DNA of 13,905 nucleotides from Alphaproteobacteria bacterium (GTDB lineage: Bacteria > Pseudomonadota > Alphaproteobacteria > Rhizobiales > Hyphomicrobiaceae). The notes below the pieces were generated by a model, which was not told where the DNA came from, did not search any database, and was given only the letters and a program-made list of their open reading frames with translations. The translations under genes were made by a program, and so were the position numbers. Each line of letters starts with the position of its first letter. Positions within the stretch are counted from its first letter, which is position 1. This document shows positions 6,114-13,905 of the stretch, one piece after another. The DNA is taken from assembly GCA_024279745.1 (NCBI GenBank), contig JAJRRE010000186.1, forward strand, positions 1-13,905. Reading direction: 5' to 3'.

Positions 6114-7829
6114 ATGACCAACACCGTGCACGACAACAGCGCCGCAACCGCGCAAGACGCCAAACGGCAGGGCCGCAAACGCAAAGGCCGCTCCCAGCCA
6201 AAGGGCCGGCAACTGGACGACGACGCGCTTGAAAACATTCGCGTTTTATTGGGGTCACGGCCGCGCCGCGCTGACCTGCTAATTGAATATCTCCACCTCA
6301 TTCAAGATCGATACGGCCATATTAGCGCGCTGCACCTGTTGGCGCTGGCCGAAGAATTATCGCTGTCGCAGGCCGAAGTTTATGAGGTGGCGACATTCTA
6401 TGCTCATTTCGATGTCGTAAAAGAAGGCGAAACCCCGCCGCCGCCGCTAACAATAAGAGTATGTGATTCCCTGAGCTGCGATCTGGCCGGAGCGCAAAAC
6501 CTTTTAGCCGCATTGCGTAAAACCTATGTGGGCGGCGGAAAAGTTCGCATTATACGCGCGCCGTGCATGGGCCGCTGTGACGCCGCCCCCATTGCCGAAG
6601 TCGGCCATCACCATATCGACCGGGCGACCTTGGAGACGATAAACATTGCAGCTTCTGCGGGTGATATCACGCCGCGCATTCCGCCTTACCAGACGCTTGA
6701 TGTCTACCTTGCCGGCGGTGGTTACGAGACGCTCAGATCCGCGCGAACTGGAAAGCGATCCATGGGCGACATCACGCAGGCCCTCGCAAGCTCCGGACTG
6801 CGCGGTCTGGGCGGCGCTGGTTTTCCCTCAGCCCGAAAATGGGAACTTGTTCGCACCGAGCCTGGCCCGCGCATTCTCGCGATCAATGGCGATGAGGGTG
6901 AACCGGGCACGTTCAAGGACCGCTATTATCTGGAGCGCGAGCCGCATCTCATTCTTGAAGGCCTGCTCATTGCCGCCCATGCCATCGGTGCCAAACAAAC
7001 TTATCTTTATATGCGCGACGAATATTCTGCCGTGCTGGAGATTTTGCGGCGCGAAATCAACGCGCTCGAACAGGCGCAAATCATATCGCAAGGCTATATA
7101 GATCTGCGGCGTGGCGCCGGCGCCTATATTTGCGGCGAAGAATCGGCGATGATCGAATCGATTGAAGGCAAACGCGGGTTGCCACGCCACCGCCCGCCCT
7201 ATGTCGCCCAGTCAGGTGTATTCGGGCGCCCGACTCTCGTTCATAATGTCGAGACAGTTTACTGGATCGCGCGCGTCTGCCGCGAAGGCCCGCAGGTCTT
7301 AAACAGCACCCAGAAGAACGGCCGCAAGGGTCTGCGCTCTTATTCTGTGTCGGGCTGTATCAAAGACCCAGGCGTTAAACTTCTGCCCGCCGGCTCAACC
7401 ATCACCGACATTATCGCCGCCAGCGGTGGTATGCGCAGCGGCCATCAATTCAAAGCCTATCAACCCGGCGGCCCCTCATCAGGTATATTACCAGCAACGC
7501 TCAATAACATACCGCTCGACTTCGACATGTTGCAACCCCATGGCAGTTTCATCGGCTCCGCCGCCGTCGTGATTCTATCGGATCAAGACAGCGCTAAAGC
7601 AGCGGCGCTCAACATGCTGCGGTTCTTTGAAAGTGAAAGCTGTGGTCAATGTACGCCGTGCCGTGTCGGATGCGGGAAAGCAGTATCACTCATGGGCGCG
7701 GATAATTGGGACGGCGAATTGCTGGAAGAGCTGTGCCAGGTGATGGAAGACGCCTCCATTTGCGGTCTGGGCCAAGCGGCGCCAAATGCAATTCGGCTGA
7801 CCTTAAAACATTTTCCCAAAGAGGTGTGA
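6114..7829 (+). CDS. fdh1B: Formate dehydrogenase beta subunit, NuoE-NuoF fusion
   Basis: This is the NAD-reducing (diaphorase) subunit of a soluble formate dehydrogenase; it takes electrons from the alpha subunit and reduces NAD+ at an FMN. At 571 residues it is almost the same length as the fused beta subunit of Methylobacterium extorquens FDH1 as I recall it. The N-terminal NuoE-like domain has a 2Fe-2S set at Cys117, Cys122, Cys151 and Cys155. The NuoF-like domain has GLRGLGGAGFPSARKW, then GDEGEPGTF from residue 259 and GAYICGEESAM for FMN and NADH binding. A C-terminal 4Fe-4S site is formed by Cys510, Cys513, Cys516 and Cys550. AGGTGAGG at 6101-6108 precedes the ATG. The residues before about 35 are basic and low in complexity. 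It follows soxG by 30 bases, so co-transcription with sox is likely. Confidence 0.95.
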   Translation: MTNTVHDNSAATAQDAKRQGRKRKGRSQPKGRQLDDDALENIRVLLGSRPRRADLLIEYLHLIQDRYGHISALHLLALAEELSLSQAEVYEVATFYAHFDVVKEGETPPPPLTIRVCDSLSCDLAGAQNLLAALRKTYVGGGKVRIIRAPCMGRCDAAPIAEVGHHHIDRATLETINIAASAGDITPRIPPYQTLDVYLAGGGYETLRSARTGKRSMGDITQALASSGLRGLGGAGFPSARKWELVRTEPGPRILAINGDEGEPGTFKDRYYLEREPHLILEGLLIAAHAIGAKQTYLYMRDEYSAVLEILRREINALEQAQIISQGYIDLRRGAGAYICGEESAMIESIEGKRGLPRHRPPYVAQSGVFGRPTLVHNVETVYWIARVCREGPQVLNSTQKNGRKGLRSYSVSGCIKDPGVKLLPAGSTITDIIAASGGMRSGHQFKAYQPGGPSSGILPATLNNIPLDFDMLQPHGSFIGSAAVVILSDQDSAKAAALNMLRFFESESCGQCTPCRVGCGKAVSLMGADNWDGELLEELCQVMEDASICGLGQAAPNAIRLTLKHFPKEV

Positions 7830-7834
7830 GCCCC

Positions 7835-10654
7835 GTGAGCACAACAAAGACAAAGGATAACGTCGGGCAAAGCGGCAACGGAACCGGCAAACAAATCTCA
7901 TTTGAGATTGACGGTCAGCCCTGCCGCGCCGCTGACGGCGAGAGCATCTGGGACGTCGCCAAAAAGTTGGGAACGATCTTGCCGCATCTGTGCCATGCCG
8001 ATCAGCCCGGCTATCGCCCGGACGGCAATTGCCGCGCCTGCATGGTTGAAATCGGCGGCGAGCGGGTGCTTAGCGCTTCGTGTATCCGCGCGCCGCAAGA
8101 CGGCATGGTGGTGCGCACATCATCCGCGCGCGCAATCAAAGCGCGGCGCATGGTGATGGAGCTGCTGCTTTCCGACCAGCCGCCGCGCGAAGCCAGCCCG
8201 GACCGCTCATCGCAGTTTTGGAAAATGGCACAGGATCAGGGTATCAGCAGCAGCCGCTTTGCGCCCCGCCTTGCTTCAGCCAACGCGACACCCGACATAT
8301 CGCACATCGCCATGCACGTTGATCTGAGCGCCTGCATTCATTGCACATTATGTGTGCGCGCCTGCCAGGACGTTCAAGTCAACGATGTCATCGGCATGGC
8401 CGGGCGGGGGCAAGACGCCGCTATAGTGTTTGATTTCCAGGACCCGATGGGCGACAGCACCTGCGTGGCTTGCGGCGAATGTGTGCAGGCCTGCCCGACT
8501 GGCGCGCTGATGCCCAGCCGCGCTATCGATGCCAAATCAGGCCAGGGCGACAGTGCCGCGTTTGAACGCGAGGTGCGCTCCGTCTGCCCCTATTGCGGCG
8601 TTGGCTGCCAGCTCAGCTTCAAAATCAACAACGACAAAATCGCCTGGGTCAACGGTGTTGACGGTCCGGCCAATGAACAAAGGCTTTGCGTTAAGGGCCG
8701 CTTTGGATTCGATTACATCCACCATGCCGAGCGGCTGACCAAACCGCTTATTCGCCGCGACGACGCCCCGCCCAAGGGCCTTAATATCGATCCGGCGAAC
8801 CCGCTAACTCATTTTCGCGAGGTCAGTTGGGCTGAAGCACTAGACGCAGCTGCCGGCGGCCTGGCTAACCTGCGCGATGCTCATGGCGGCACGGCGGTTG
8901 CCGGGTTTGGTTCTGCCAAATGCTCCAATGAAGAAGCCTATCTGTTTCAAAAGCTGATCCGCTCGGGCTTTGGCCATAACAATGTCGATCACTGCACGCG
9001 GCTGTGCCATGCCTCATCTGTCGCCGCCTTGATGGAAAACATCGGCTCTGGCGCCGTCACCGCGACCTTCAATGAGATCGAACATGCGGACTGCGCCATA
9101 GTCATTGGTGCCAACCCGGCCGAGAACCACCCCGTCGCCGCCACCTATTTCAAACAGTTCGCCAAGCGCGGCGGCACGCTGATCATGATGGACCCGCGCG
9201 GGCTGTCGCTGCAACGCCATGCCGCGCACGCATTGCAGTTCAAGCCGGGCACCGATGTCGCGCTGTTGAATGCCATCATGAATGTGATCGCCGTTGAAGG
9301 TCTCTATAACAAAGACTATATCGGCCGCTTCACTGAAGGCTGGGACGATTTCAAAACTCACTTGCAAGAGTATACGCCCGAGGCCATGGCACCGATCTGC
9401 GGCATTGCGCCGGATAGATTACGGCAGGTCGCGCGCGCCTTTGCCGGCGCCAAAGCCGCGATGATTTTCTGGGGCATGGGCGTGTCGCAACATATTCACG
9501 GCACCGACAATGCGCGCTGTCTGATATCGCTGGCCCTGATGTGCGGCCATGTCGGGCGCCCCGGTACCGGCCTGCACCCCTTGCGTGGCCAGAACAATGT
9601 GCAAGGCGCATCCGACGCCGGGCTGATCCCGATGTTCCTACCCGACTATCAAAGCGTCACTGATGCCAATGCGCGCGCGGCGGTCATGCAGCGGTGGGAC
9701 GGCGCTGCCATCTCGCCTGAACCAGGGCTGACGGTTGTTGAGATCATTGCGGCAATCCACGCAGGTTCGATCAAGGGCATGTATATTCTGGGCGAGAACC
9801 CGGCCATGTCCGACCCCGATGTCAGCCATGCGCGCGCGGCGCTGGCCAGGCTCGATCACCTCGTCGTACAGGATATTTTCCTGACCGAGACCGCAAATTA
9901 TGCCGATGTGATTTTGCCCGCCGCCGCCTGGCCGGAAAAGATCGGCACCGTCACCAACACCAACCGGCAGGTACAAATGGGCCGCCCTGCCGTTCCCGCG
10001 CCCGGCGAAGCGCGCGCCGACTGGTGGATACTCACGCAGCTTGCAAACCAGCTTGGCCTCACCTGGTCCTACAGCCATCCACGCGAAATCTTTACCGAAA
10101 TGGCCGGGCTGATGGGCTCGCTCAACAACATCACCTGGCAGCGGCTGGAGCGCGAATCCGTCACCTATCCCAGCCTGTCGCCCGACGATCCGGGCCAGCC
10201 GATTGTATTTGGCGACGGCTTCCCGCGCCCCGATGGCCGCGCCAAATTCACGCCCGCCAAACTCATCAAGCCCGATGAGCTGCCCGACGACGACTACCCC
10301 TTTATCCTGATCACCGGGCGGCAACTGGAACATTGGCACACCGGCTCCATGACCCGCCGCGCGCCCGTCCTCGATCACCTTGAGCCTCAGGCCAATTGCT
10401 CGCTCCACCCCAAAACTTTGCGCAAGCTGGGCATGGCGCCGGGCGATCCCATCCGCCTGACCACGCGGCGCGGCTCGATCGAATTAATGGCGCGCGCCGA
10501 CCGGGCGGTGGGCGAGGACGCGGTCTTCGTGCCCTTCGCTTTCAATGAGGCGCCGGCCAATATTCTGACCAACGACGCGCTCGACCCCTACGGCAAAATC
10601 CCCGAATTCAAATATGCCGCCGTCCACGCCGCACCGGCAGACCAACCATCTTAA
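7835..10654 (+). CDS. fdh1A: Formate dehydrogenase alpha (catalytic) subunit
   Basis: This is the catalytic subunit, oxidising formate to CO2 at a molybdenum or tungsten bis-pterin site; the metal cannot be told from sequence. A GTG at 7835 gives 939 residues; GAGGTG at 7821-7826 is the ribosome binding site, and an earlier in-frame ATG lies deep inside the beta gene. Iron-sulphur ligands: 2Fe-2S at Cys53, 66, 69 and 83; 4Fe-4S pairs at Cys167/170/173/177 and Cys210/213/216/220; a catalytic-domain 4Fe-4S at Cys251/254/258/285. LCHASS supplies the metal ligand Cys391 with the adjacent His392, and PLRGQNNVQG supplies Arg584, both as in formate dehydrogenases. The C-terminal pterin-dinucleotide domain begins near FILITGRQLEHWHTGS. 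No cysteine occurs between residues 84 and 166, so the NuoG-type His-Cys3 cluster is absent. No third small subunit gene follows. Confidence 0.96.
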   Translation: MSTTKTKDNVGQSGNGTGKQISFEIDGQPCRAADGESIWDVAKKLGTILPHLCHADQPGYRPDGNCRACMVEIGGERVLSASCIRAPQDGMVVRTSSARAIKARRMVMELLLSDQPPREASPDRSSQFWKMAQDQGISSSRFAPRLASANATPDISHIAMHVDLSACIHCTLCVRACQDVQVNDVIGMAGRGQDAAIVFDFQDPMGDSTCVACGECVQACPTGALMPSRAIDAKSGQGDSAAFEREVRSVCPYCGVGCQLSFKINNDKIAWVNGVDGPANEQRLCVKGRFGFDYIHHAERLTKPLIRRDDAPPKGLNIDPANPLTHFREVSWAEALDAAAGGLANLRDAHGGTAVAGFGSAKCSNEEAYLFQKLIRSGFGHNNVDHCTRLCHASSVAALMENIGSGAVTATFNEIEHADCAIVIGANPAENHPVAATYFKQFAKRGGTLIMMDPRGLSLQRHAAHALQFKPGTDVALLNAIMNVIAVEGLYNKDYIGRFTEGWDDFKTHLQEYTPEAMAPICGIAPDRLRQVARAFAGAKAAMIFWGMGVSQHIHGTDNARCLISLALMCGHVGRPGTGLHPLRGQNNVQGASDAGLIPMFLPDYQSVTDANARAAVMQRWDGAAISPEPGLTVVEIIAAIHAGSIKGMYILGENPAMSDPDVSHARAALARLDHLVVQDIFLTETANYADVILPAAAWPEKIGTVTNTNRQVQMGRPAVPAPGEARADWWILTQLANQLGLTWSYSHPREIFTEMAGLMGSLNNITWQRLERESVTYPSLSPDDPGQPIVFGDGFPRPDGRAKFTPAKLIKPDELPDDDYPFILITGRQLEHWHTGSMTRRAPVLDHLEPQANCSLHPKTLRKLGMAPGDPIRLTTRRGSIELMARADRAVGEDAVFVPFAFNEAPANILTNDALDPYGKIPEFKYAAVHAAPADQPS

Positions 10655-10736
10655 ACCGCCGCGACGCTCCCTTTAAAAATCCACCTCGAACGCTGCCCCG
10701 TTAAGCGACCAATCATCCGATCAAAGGACCACCGCC
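10655..10736. other. 82-base gap before fhs
   Basis: The gap contains no gene, no hairpin with a T-tract and no clear promoter. AAAGGA at 10723-10728, eight bases before the fhs ATG, is the ribosome binding site. Read-through from the formate dehydrogenase genes is plausible. Confidence 0.4.
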
Positions 10737-12413
10737 ATGGACCACAAAAGCGACATCGAAATCGCCCGCGCCGCCTCCAAAAAACCGATCCTGGAGATTG
10801 GCGCCAAACTTGGCATCGATGCCGACCATCTGGTGCCTTACGGCCATGACAAGGCGAAGGTCTCCGCCGATTTCATTCGCTCAATCCAGAACAACAAAGA
10901 CGGCAAGCTGATCCTGGTCACCGCCATCAGTCCGACGCCCGCTGGCGAAGGCAAAACCACAACAACGGTCGGGCTTGGCGACGGCCTCAACGCCATCGGC
11001 AAAAAAGCGGCGATCTGTATTCGCGAAGCCTCATTGGGTCCGTGCTTTGGCATGAAGGGCGGCGCGGCGGGCGGCGGCTATGCGCAGGTCATCCCGATGG
11101 AAGACATGAATTTGCATTTCACCGGCGACTTCCACGCCATCACCTCCGCGCATAATCTGCTCGCCGCCATGATCGACAATCATGTGCATTGGAGCAATGA
11201 ACTAAAGATCGACGTGCGCCGTGTGGTCTGGCGGCGAGTGATGGACATGAACGACCGGGCGCTGCGCCAGATCACCGCCAGCCTCGGCGGCATCACCAAC
11301 GGCTTCCCGCGCGAATCGGGTTTCGACATTACCGTCGCCTCTGAAGTCATGGCGATCCTGTGCCTGGCCAGTGACCTCGATGATCTGCGCCGCCGCCTGG
11401 GCGATATCATCGTCGCTTATCGGCGCGACCGCTCGGCCATCACCTGCCGCGATATTCAGGCCGACGGCGCCATGACGGTGCTGTTGAAGGACGCCATGCA
11501 GCCCAACCTCGTGCAGACCTTAGAGAACAATCCCGCCTTTGTGCATGGCGGCCCGTTCGCCAACATCGCCCATGGCTGCAATTCGGTGATGGCGACGCGC
11601 ACGGCCCTGAAGCTTAGCGATTATGTCGTCACCGAAGCGGGCTTTGGCGCCGATCTGGGCGCAGAGAAATTCATGAACATCAAATGCCGCAAAGCCGGCC
11701 TCGCCCCCGACGCCATTGTCATTGTCGCCACGGTGCGCGCCATGAAAATGAATGGCGGCGTCAAGAAGGCCGATCTGGGGACCCAGAACACCGACGCAGT
11801 ATCGAAGGGCTGCGATAATCTGGGCCGCCATATCGAGAACATTAAATCCTTCGGCGTTCCTGCCGTCGTCGCCATCAACCATTTCATAACTGATACCGAC
11901 GCGGAGCTTGCCGTCATCAAGAACTATGTCGAGAGCCTCGGCTCAGAAGCCATCGTGTGCAAACACTGGGCGGACGGCTCGGCGGGCATCGAGCAGCTGG
12001 CCACCCGCGTCGCCCAGATCGCCGATAGCGGCATGGCGCAATTCAGCCCGCTCTACCCGGACGAGATGCCGCTATTTGCCAAGATCGAGACAATCGCCAA
12101 ACGGATCTACCGCGCCGATGAGGTCATGGCCGACAAAAAGATCCGCGCGCAATTGCGCAAATGGGAGCGCGACGGCTTCGGCCATCTGCCGATCTGCATG
12201 GCCAAGACGCAATATAGCTTCTCCACCGATCCGGATCTGCGCGGCGCGCCGACGGGCCATAATATGCCGATCCGCGAGGTGCGCCTGTCGGCGGGCGCCG
12301 GTTTCATCGTGGTGATCTGCGGCGAGATCATGACCATGCCCGGCCTGCCGCGCACCCCCTCCGCCCAATCTATTGAGCTCAACGAAGCCGGCCAGATCGA
12401 CGGCCTGGTTTAA
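10737..12413 (+). CDS. fhs: Formate-tetrahydrofolate ligase
   Basis: Fhs joins formate to tetrahydrofolate using ATP, giving 10-formyl-THF; the reaction is reversible and can instead release formate and make ATP. The protein has 558 residues, the standard length. The nucleotide-binding loop PTPAGEGKTTTTVGLGDG begins at residue 66 with Lys73 as the P-loop lysine. It is followed by EASLGPCFGMKGGAAGGGYA, MEDMNLHFTGDFHAI, NPAFVHGGPFANIAHGCNS, TEAGFGADLGAEKF and KHWADGSAGIEQLA, all hallmark segments of the family. It is last in the + strand cluster. Next to sarcosine oxidase and formate dehydrogenase, running in reverse to release formate for oxidation makes the most sense, although it could also recover formate for biosynthesis. 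Confidence 0.98.
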   Translation: MDHKSDIEIARAASKKPILEIGAKLGIDADHLVPYGHDKAKVSADFIRSIQNNKDGKLILVTAISPTPAGEGKTTTTVGLGDGLNAIGKKAAICIREASLGPCFGMKGGAAGGGYAQVIPMEDMNLHFTGDFHAITSAHNLLAAMIDNHVHWSNELKIDVRRVVWRRVMDMNDRALRQITASLGGITNGFPRESGFDITVASEVMAILCLASDLDDLRRRLGDIIVAYRRDRSAITCRDIQADGAMTVLLKDAMQPNLVQTLENNPAFVHGGPFANIAHGCNSVMATRTALKLSDYVVTEAGFGADLGAEKFMNIKCRKAGLAPDAIVIVATVRAMKMNGGVKKADLGTQNTDAVSKGCDNLGRHIENIKSFGVPAVVAINHFITDTDAELAVIKNYVESLGSEAIVCKHWADGSAGIEQLATRVAQIADSGMAQFSPLYPDEMPLFAKIETIAKRIYRADEVMADKKIRAQLRKWERDGFGHLPICMAKTQYSFSTDPDLRGAPTGHNMPIREVRLSAGAGFIVVICGEIMTMPGLPRTPSAQSIELNEAGQIDGLV

Positions 12414-12440
12414 GCGCTGCCAGGTTTCGCTTGATCTGTC

Positions 12441-12476
12441 CCCTCTCCCCATAGCTTTTCGCGTATGGGGAGAGGG
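12441..12476. terminator. Possible hairpin terminator between convergent genes
   Basis: A perfect 13-base G+C-rich stem begins 28 bases after the fhs stop, between fhs and a convergent gene. No T-tract follows on either strand, so it is not a classical Rho-independent terminator. Position suggests a block or mRNA-end structure for both transcripts. Confidence 0.4.
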
Positions 12477-12576
12477 TTAGGGTGAGGGGCAGAGAAAAGC
12501 GTGAGGGGCAGTATCTTGCTCCGAAACTGCGGCTGCCCCTCACCCCGGCCCTCTCCCCATGAAGATGGGGAGAGGG
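12441..12576. repeat. Inverted pair of REP-like palindromic repeats
   Basis: Unit one: CCCTCTCCCCATA at 12441-12453 pairs perfectly with TATGGGGAGAGGG at 12464-12476 (13-base stem, 10-base loop), followed by TTAGGGTGAGGGGCAG to 12492. Unit two is inverted: CTGCCCCTCAC at 12533-12543, then CCCTCTCCCCAT at 12549-12560 pairing with ATGGGGAGAGGG at 12565-12576 (12-base stem, GAAG loop). An extra GTGAGGGGCAG stands at 12501-12511. The two units can also pair with each other through their tails. This is a dispersed repeat type common in proteobacteria; translation of it gives the familiar spurious peptide HPNPLP. Confidence 0.9.
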
Positions 12577-12593
12577 GGAAGTAAGACAAAGTG

Positions 12594-13905
12594 CTAGGGG
12601 CCCTGATTGTGCTCAGTCTGTCGGATATAATTGCGCGCATCATTGCGTTGTTCTTCAATGGACGTTTGATCAAGGGGTTTATATCCGCTTGCGACCAGTA
12701 CATCACTTAGGGTCTGGCGAAATTCAGGATCGGCGAGCCGGGCGTCGATGGTGGGATCATCGAGGCCGTCGGCATAGACGGGCGTGCGGGCCACCTCAAA
12801 GGCGGCGTCGGCGGCCTCGTCATAGCGCGCGCACTGGCGGTCCAGCTGCGGGAGGCGGGCGGTAAGGTCAGTGAGATCATGAACTGAGGCGAGGCGCTTG
12901 ATCTCAGGCAAAAAGCCCCACAGATTATGGCTGGAGACGATGCCGATGAGCTGATCGAGCATTGTAGACCCCGTGGCACGATCACCGCAGGCCAGGGCCA
13001 ATTCAGCGCCGATCATTAAAAGACCGGGGACACGGCGGTGAAAGCGGGTTTGGGTGATCAGCTGCTCGGCCGCGTTCAGGGCCGTGCGGGCGCTGGTGCA
13101 AGAAGCAGTACGCTCGGCGGTGCCGGGGCGGGTTTTGGCCAGATCCTGCCGGGCGCGCTCCAGCCAATGGTCAGCCAGAAATAGTTTCATGCCGCTGCGT
13201 TCGGCAATGTCAAAGACGAGGCTCAAGTCTGTTGCTGCCGATTCTAGCCGGCCAGTAGCACGATAAAAGGCGGCGCGGGCGAGAAAACCACGAGGGATAT
13301 GATTCATTTTTCCAGATTCGCGCAGATCTTCCACCGCCTGATTAAAAGTGCGTTCCGTCTCGCCCCAGAGCGGACTTTCGCCGCCTGCCGCCAGCGCGCC
13401 GGCAAAGGCCGCCTGCGCCAGAGCCAGGCGGCTCAGCGCCACATTAAGCAGGCTCACATTTTTGGCGATATGCGCATTATTCAGCGAATATGCTGCGCGG
13501 GTCTGAACCTCGCTGACACGCCCCTGCGCCAAACGCAATTGACAAACTTGAAAGGCTTGCAGCGAGCCAAACAAGGGCTGCTCGGGAGTCAAATCTCGCT
13601 GCATCGCTGCGGCGACTGAAAAGTATTCCTGCGCCTTCGTCCAATGACCGCTGGTGACATGCGCTTCTGCCAATACGGTGCGCATGGCCAGCTTTTCAAA
13701 CTGATCGGGGCTTTTGTCGGCGAAACTGACCGCCTGCCGGGCATGATAGAGCGCGCCGGCTGTGCCGCTAACCGGATCATCCTGCAATTGTCCCAGAAAA
13801 AGAAGCAATTGCGATAGATTGCTGGCTGCAACCGCAGCGTTTTTCCAATGCACAGGGCCAACACTTTCCGCAAGGTCTACATCTCGTTTCAGTGCCTCTT
13901 GCAAG
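12594..13905 (-). CDS. TPR-like helical repeat protein, C-terminal part only
   Basis: The reading frame enters from the right edge and stops at 12594, so only the last 436 codons or so are visible; the TTG near the edge is not a credible start. The protein is helical throughout with TPR-like hairpins, for example NAAVAASNLSQLLLFLGQL, then RTVLAEAHVTSGHWTKAQEY and LQAFQVCQLRLAQGRVSE. No signal peptide, membrane segment or catalytic motif is seen. The style resembles the C-terminal TPR solenoid of large bacterial STAND-type ATPases with an N-terminal effector and NTPase domain; that is recalled resemblance, and the diagnostic part lies outside the window. A free-standing TPR scaffold is the alternative. 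It converges on fhs across the palindromic repeats and has no visible link to C1 metabolism. Confidence 0.85.
   Translation of the reverse strand, partial: LQEALKRDVDLAESVGPVHWKNAAVAASNLSQLLLFLGQLQDDPVSGTAGALYHARQAVSFADKSPDQFEKLAMRTVLAEAHVTSGHWTKAQEYFSVAAAMQRDLTPEQPLFGSLQAFQVCQLRLAQGRVSEVQTRAAYSLNNAHIAKNVSLLNVALSRLALAQAAFAGALAAGGESPLWGETERTFNQAVEDLRESGKMNHIPRGFLARAAFYRATGRLESAATDLSLVFDIAERSGMKLFLADHWLERARQDLAKTRPGTAERTASCTSARTALNAAEQLITQTRFHRRVPGLLMIGAELALACGDRATGSTMLDQLIGIVSSHNLWGFLPEIKRLASVHDLTDLTARLPQLDRQCARYDEAADAAFEVARTPVYADGLDDPTIDARLADPEFRQTLSDVLVASGYKPLDQTSIEEQRNDARNYIRQTEHNQGP

Noticed and set aside
7706..7834. An earlier start for the formate dehydrogenase alpha subunit inside the beta gene.
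   Set aside because: The extra residues are a frame-shadow of the conserved beta C-terminus. The GTG at 7835 has a ribosome binding site, and the family sequence begins just after it.
9638..10408. A 256-codon open frame on the - strand inside the formate dehydrogenase alpha gene.
   Set aside because: It is antisense to a strongly conserved catalytic gene in G+C-rich DNA where long shadow frames are common, and its translation resembles nothing I know.
12441..12576. A classical Rho-independent terminator.
   Set aside because: The stems are strong, but neither is followed by a T-tract on either strand.
12410..12706. A 98-codon - strand frame containing HPNPLP.
   Set aside because: This peptide is the usual false translation of the palindromic repeat; it also overlaps the real end of the TPR gene in another frame.

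Overview
The window reads as a stretch of an alphaproteobacterial chromosome carrying a one-carbon (C1) oxidation cluster. The taxonomic guess is inference. It rests on the style of the heterotetrameric sarcosine oxidase, on the two-subunit formate dehydrogenase with a fused NuoE-NuoF beta subunit as in Methylobacterium FDH1, and on a palindromic repeat (CCCTCTCCCC / GGGGAGAGGG / GTGAGGGGCAG) of a type common in that class. I cannot name a genus.

Layout. Positions 1-665 hold no convincing gene. There is a very AT-rich tract (121-240 is about 19% G+C by count), then a G-rich (CTGGGG)15 hexanucleotide repeat at 388-477, then a 188-base leader to soxB. From 666 to 12413 seven genes lie on the + strand: soxB, soxD, soxA, soxG (four subunits of sarcosine oxidase), the beta and alpha subunits of an NAD-dependent formate dehydrogenase, and fhs (formate-tetrahydrofolate ligase). 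Spacing is tight (17-base and 8-base overlaps, 30-base and 5-base gaps) except for 196 bases between soxB and soxD and 82 bases before fhs. An inverted pair of palindromic repeats (12441-12576) separates fhs from a convergent - strand gene. Only the C-terminal 436 codons of that gene are inside the window; it looks like a TPR-type helical solenoid and runs off the right edge.

How the genes fit together. Sarcosine oxidase demethylates sarcosine and passes the methyl carbon to tetrahydrofolate as 5,10-methylene-THF, giving glycine and H2O2. A methylene-THF dehydrogenase/cyclohydrolase (FolD, not in the window) would convert this to 10-formyl-THF. Fhs working in reverse would release formate with ATP formation, and formate dehydrogenase would oxidise formate to CO2 with NADH. 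The cluster is therefore best read as catabolic: energy and reductant from the N-methyl group of sarcosine, probably downstream of glycine betaine or creatine breakdown.

Oddities. (1) A long G-rich hexanucleotide repeat lies in the soxB leader. (2) SoxD contains no cysteine, so the usual zinc site is gone. (3) Short tandem repeats have expanded in frame inside soxD and soxA. (4) The formate dehydrogenase alpha subunit lacks the NuoG-type His-Cys3 cluster motif. (5) A truncated TPR gene of unknown N-terminal identity lies at the right edge. I found no RNA gene, CRISPR array, insertion sequence or attachment site. I see no clearly new biological system; the metabolic cassette is known in outline, and the repeat-bearing leader and zinc-less SoxD are the least expected parts.
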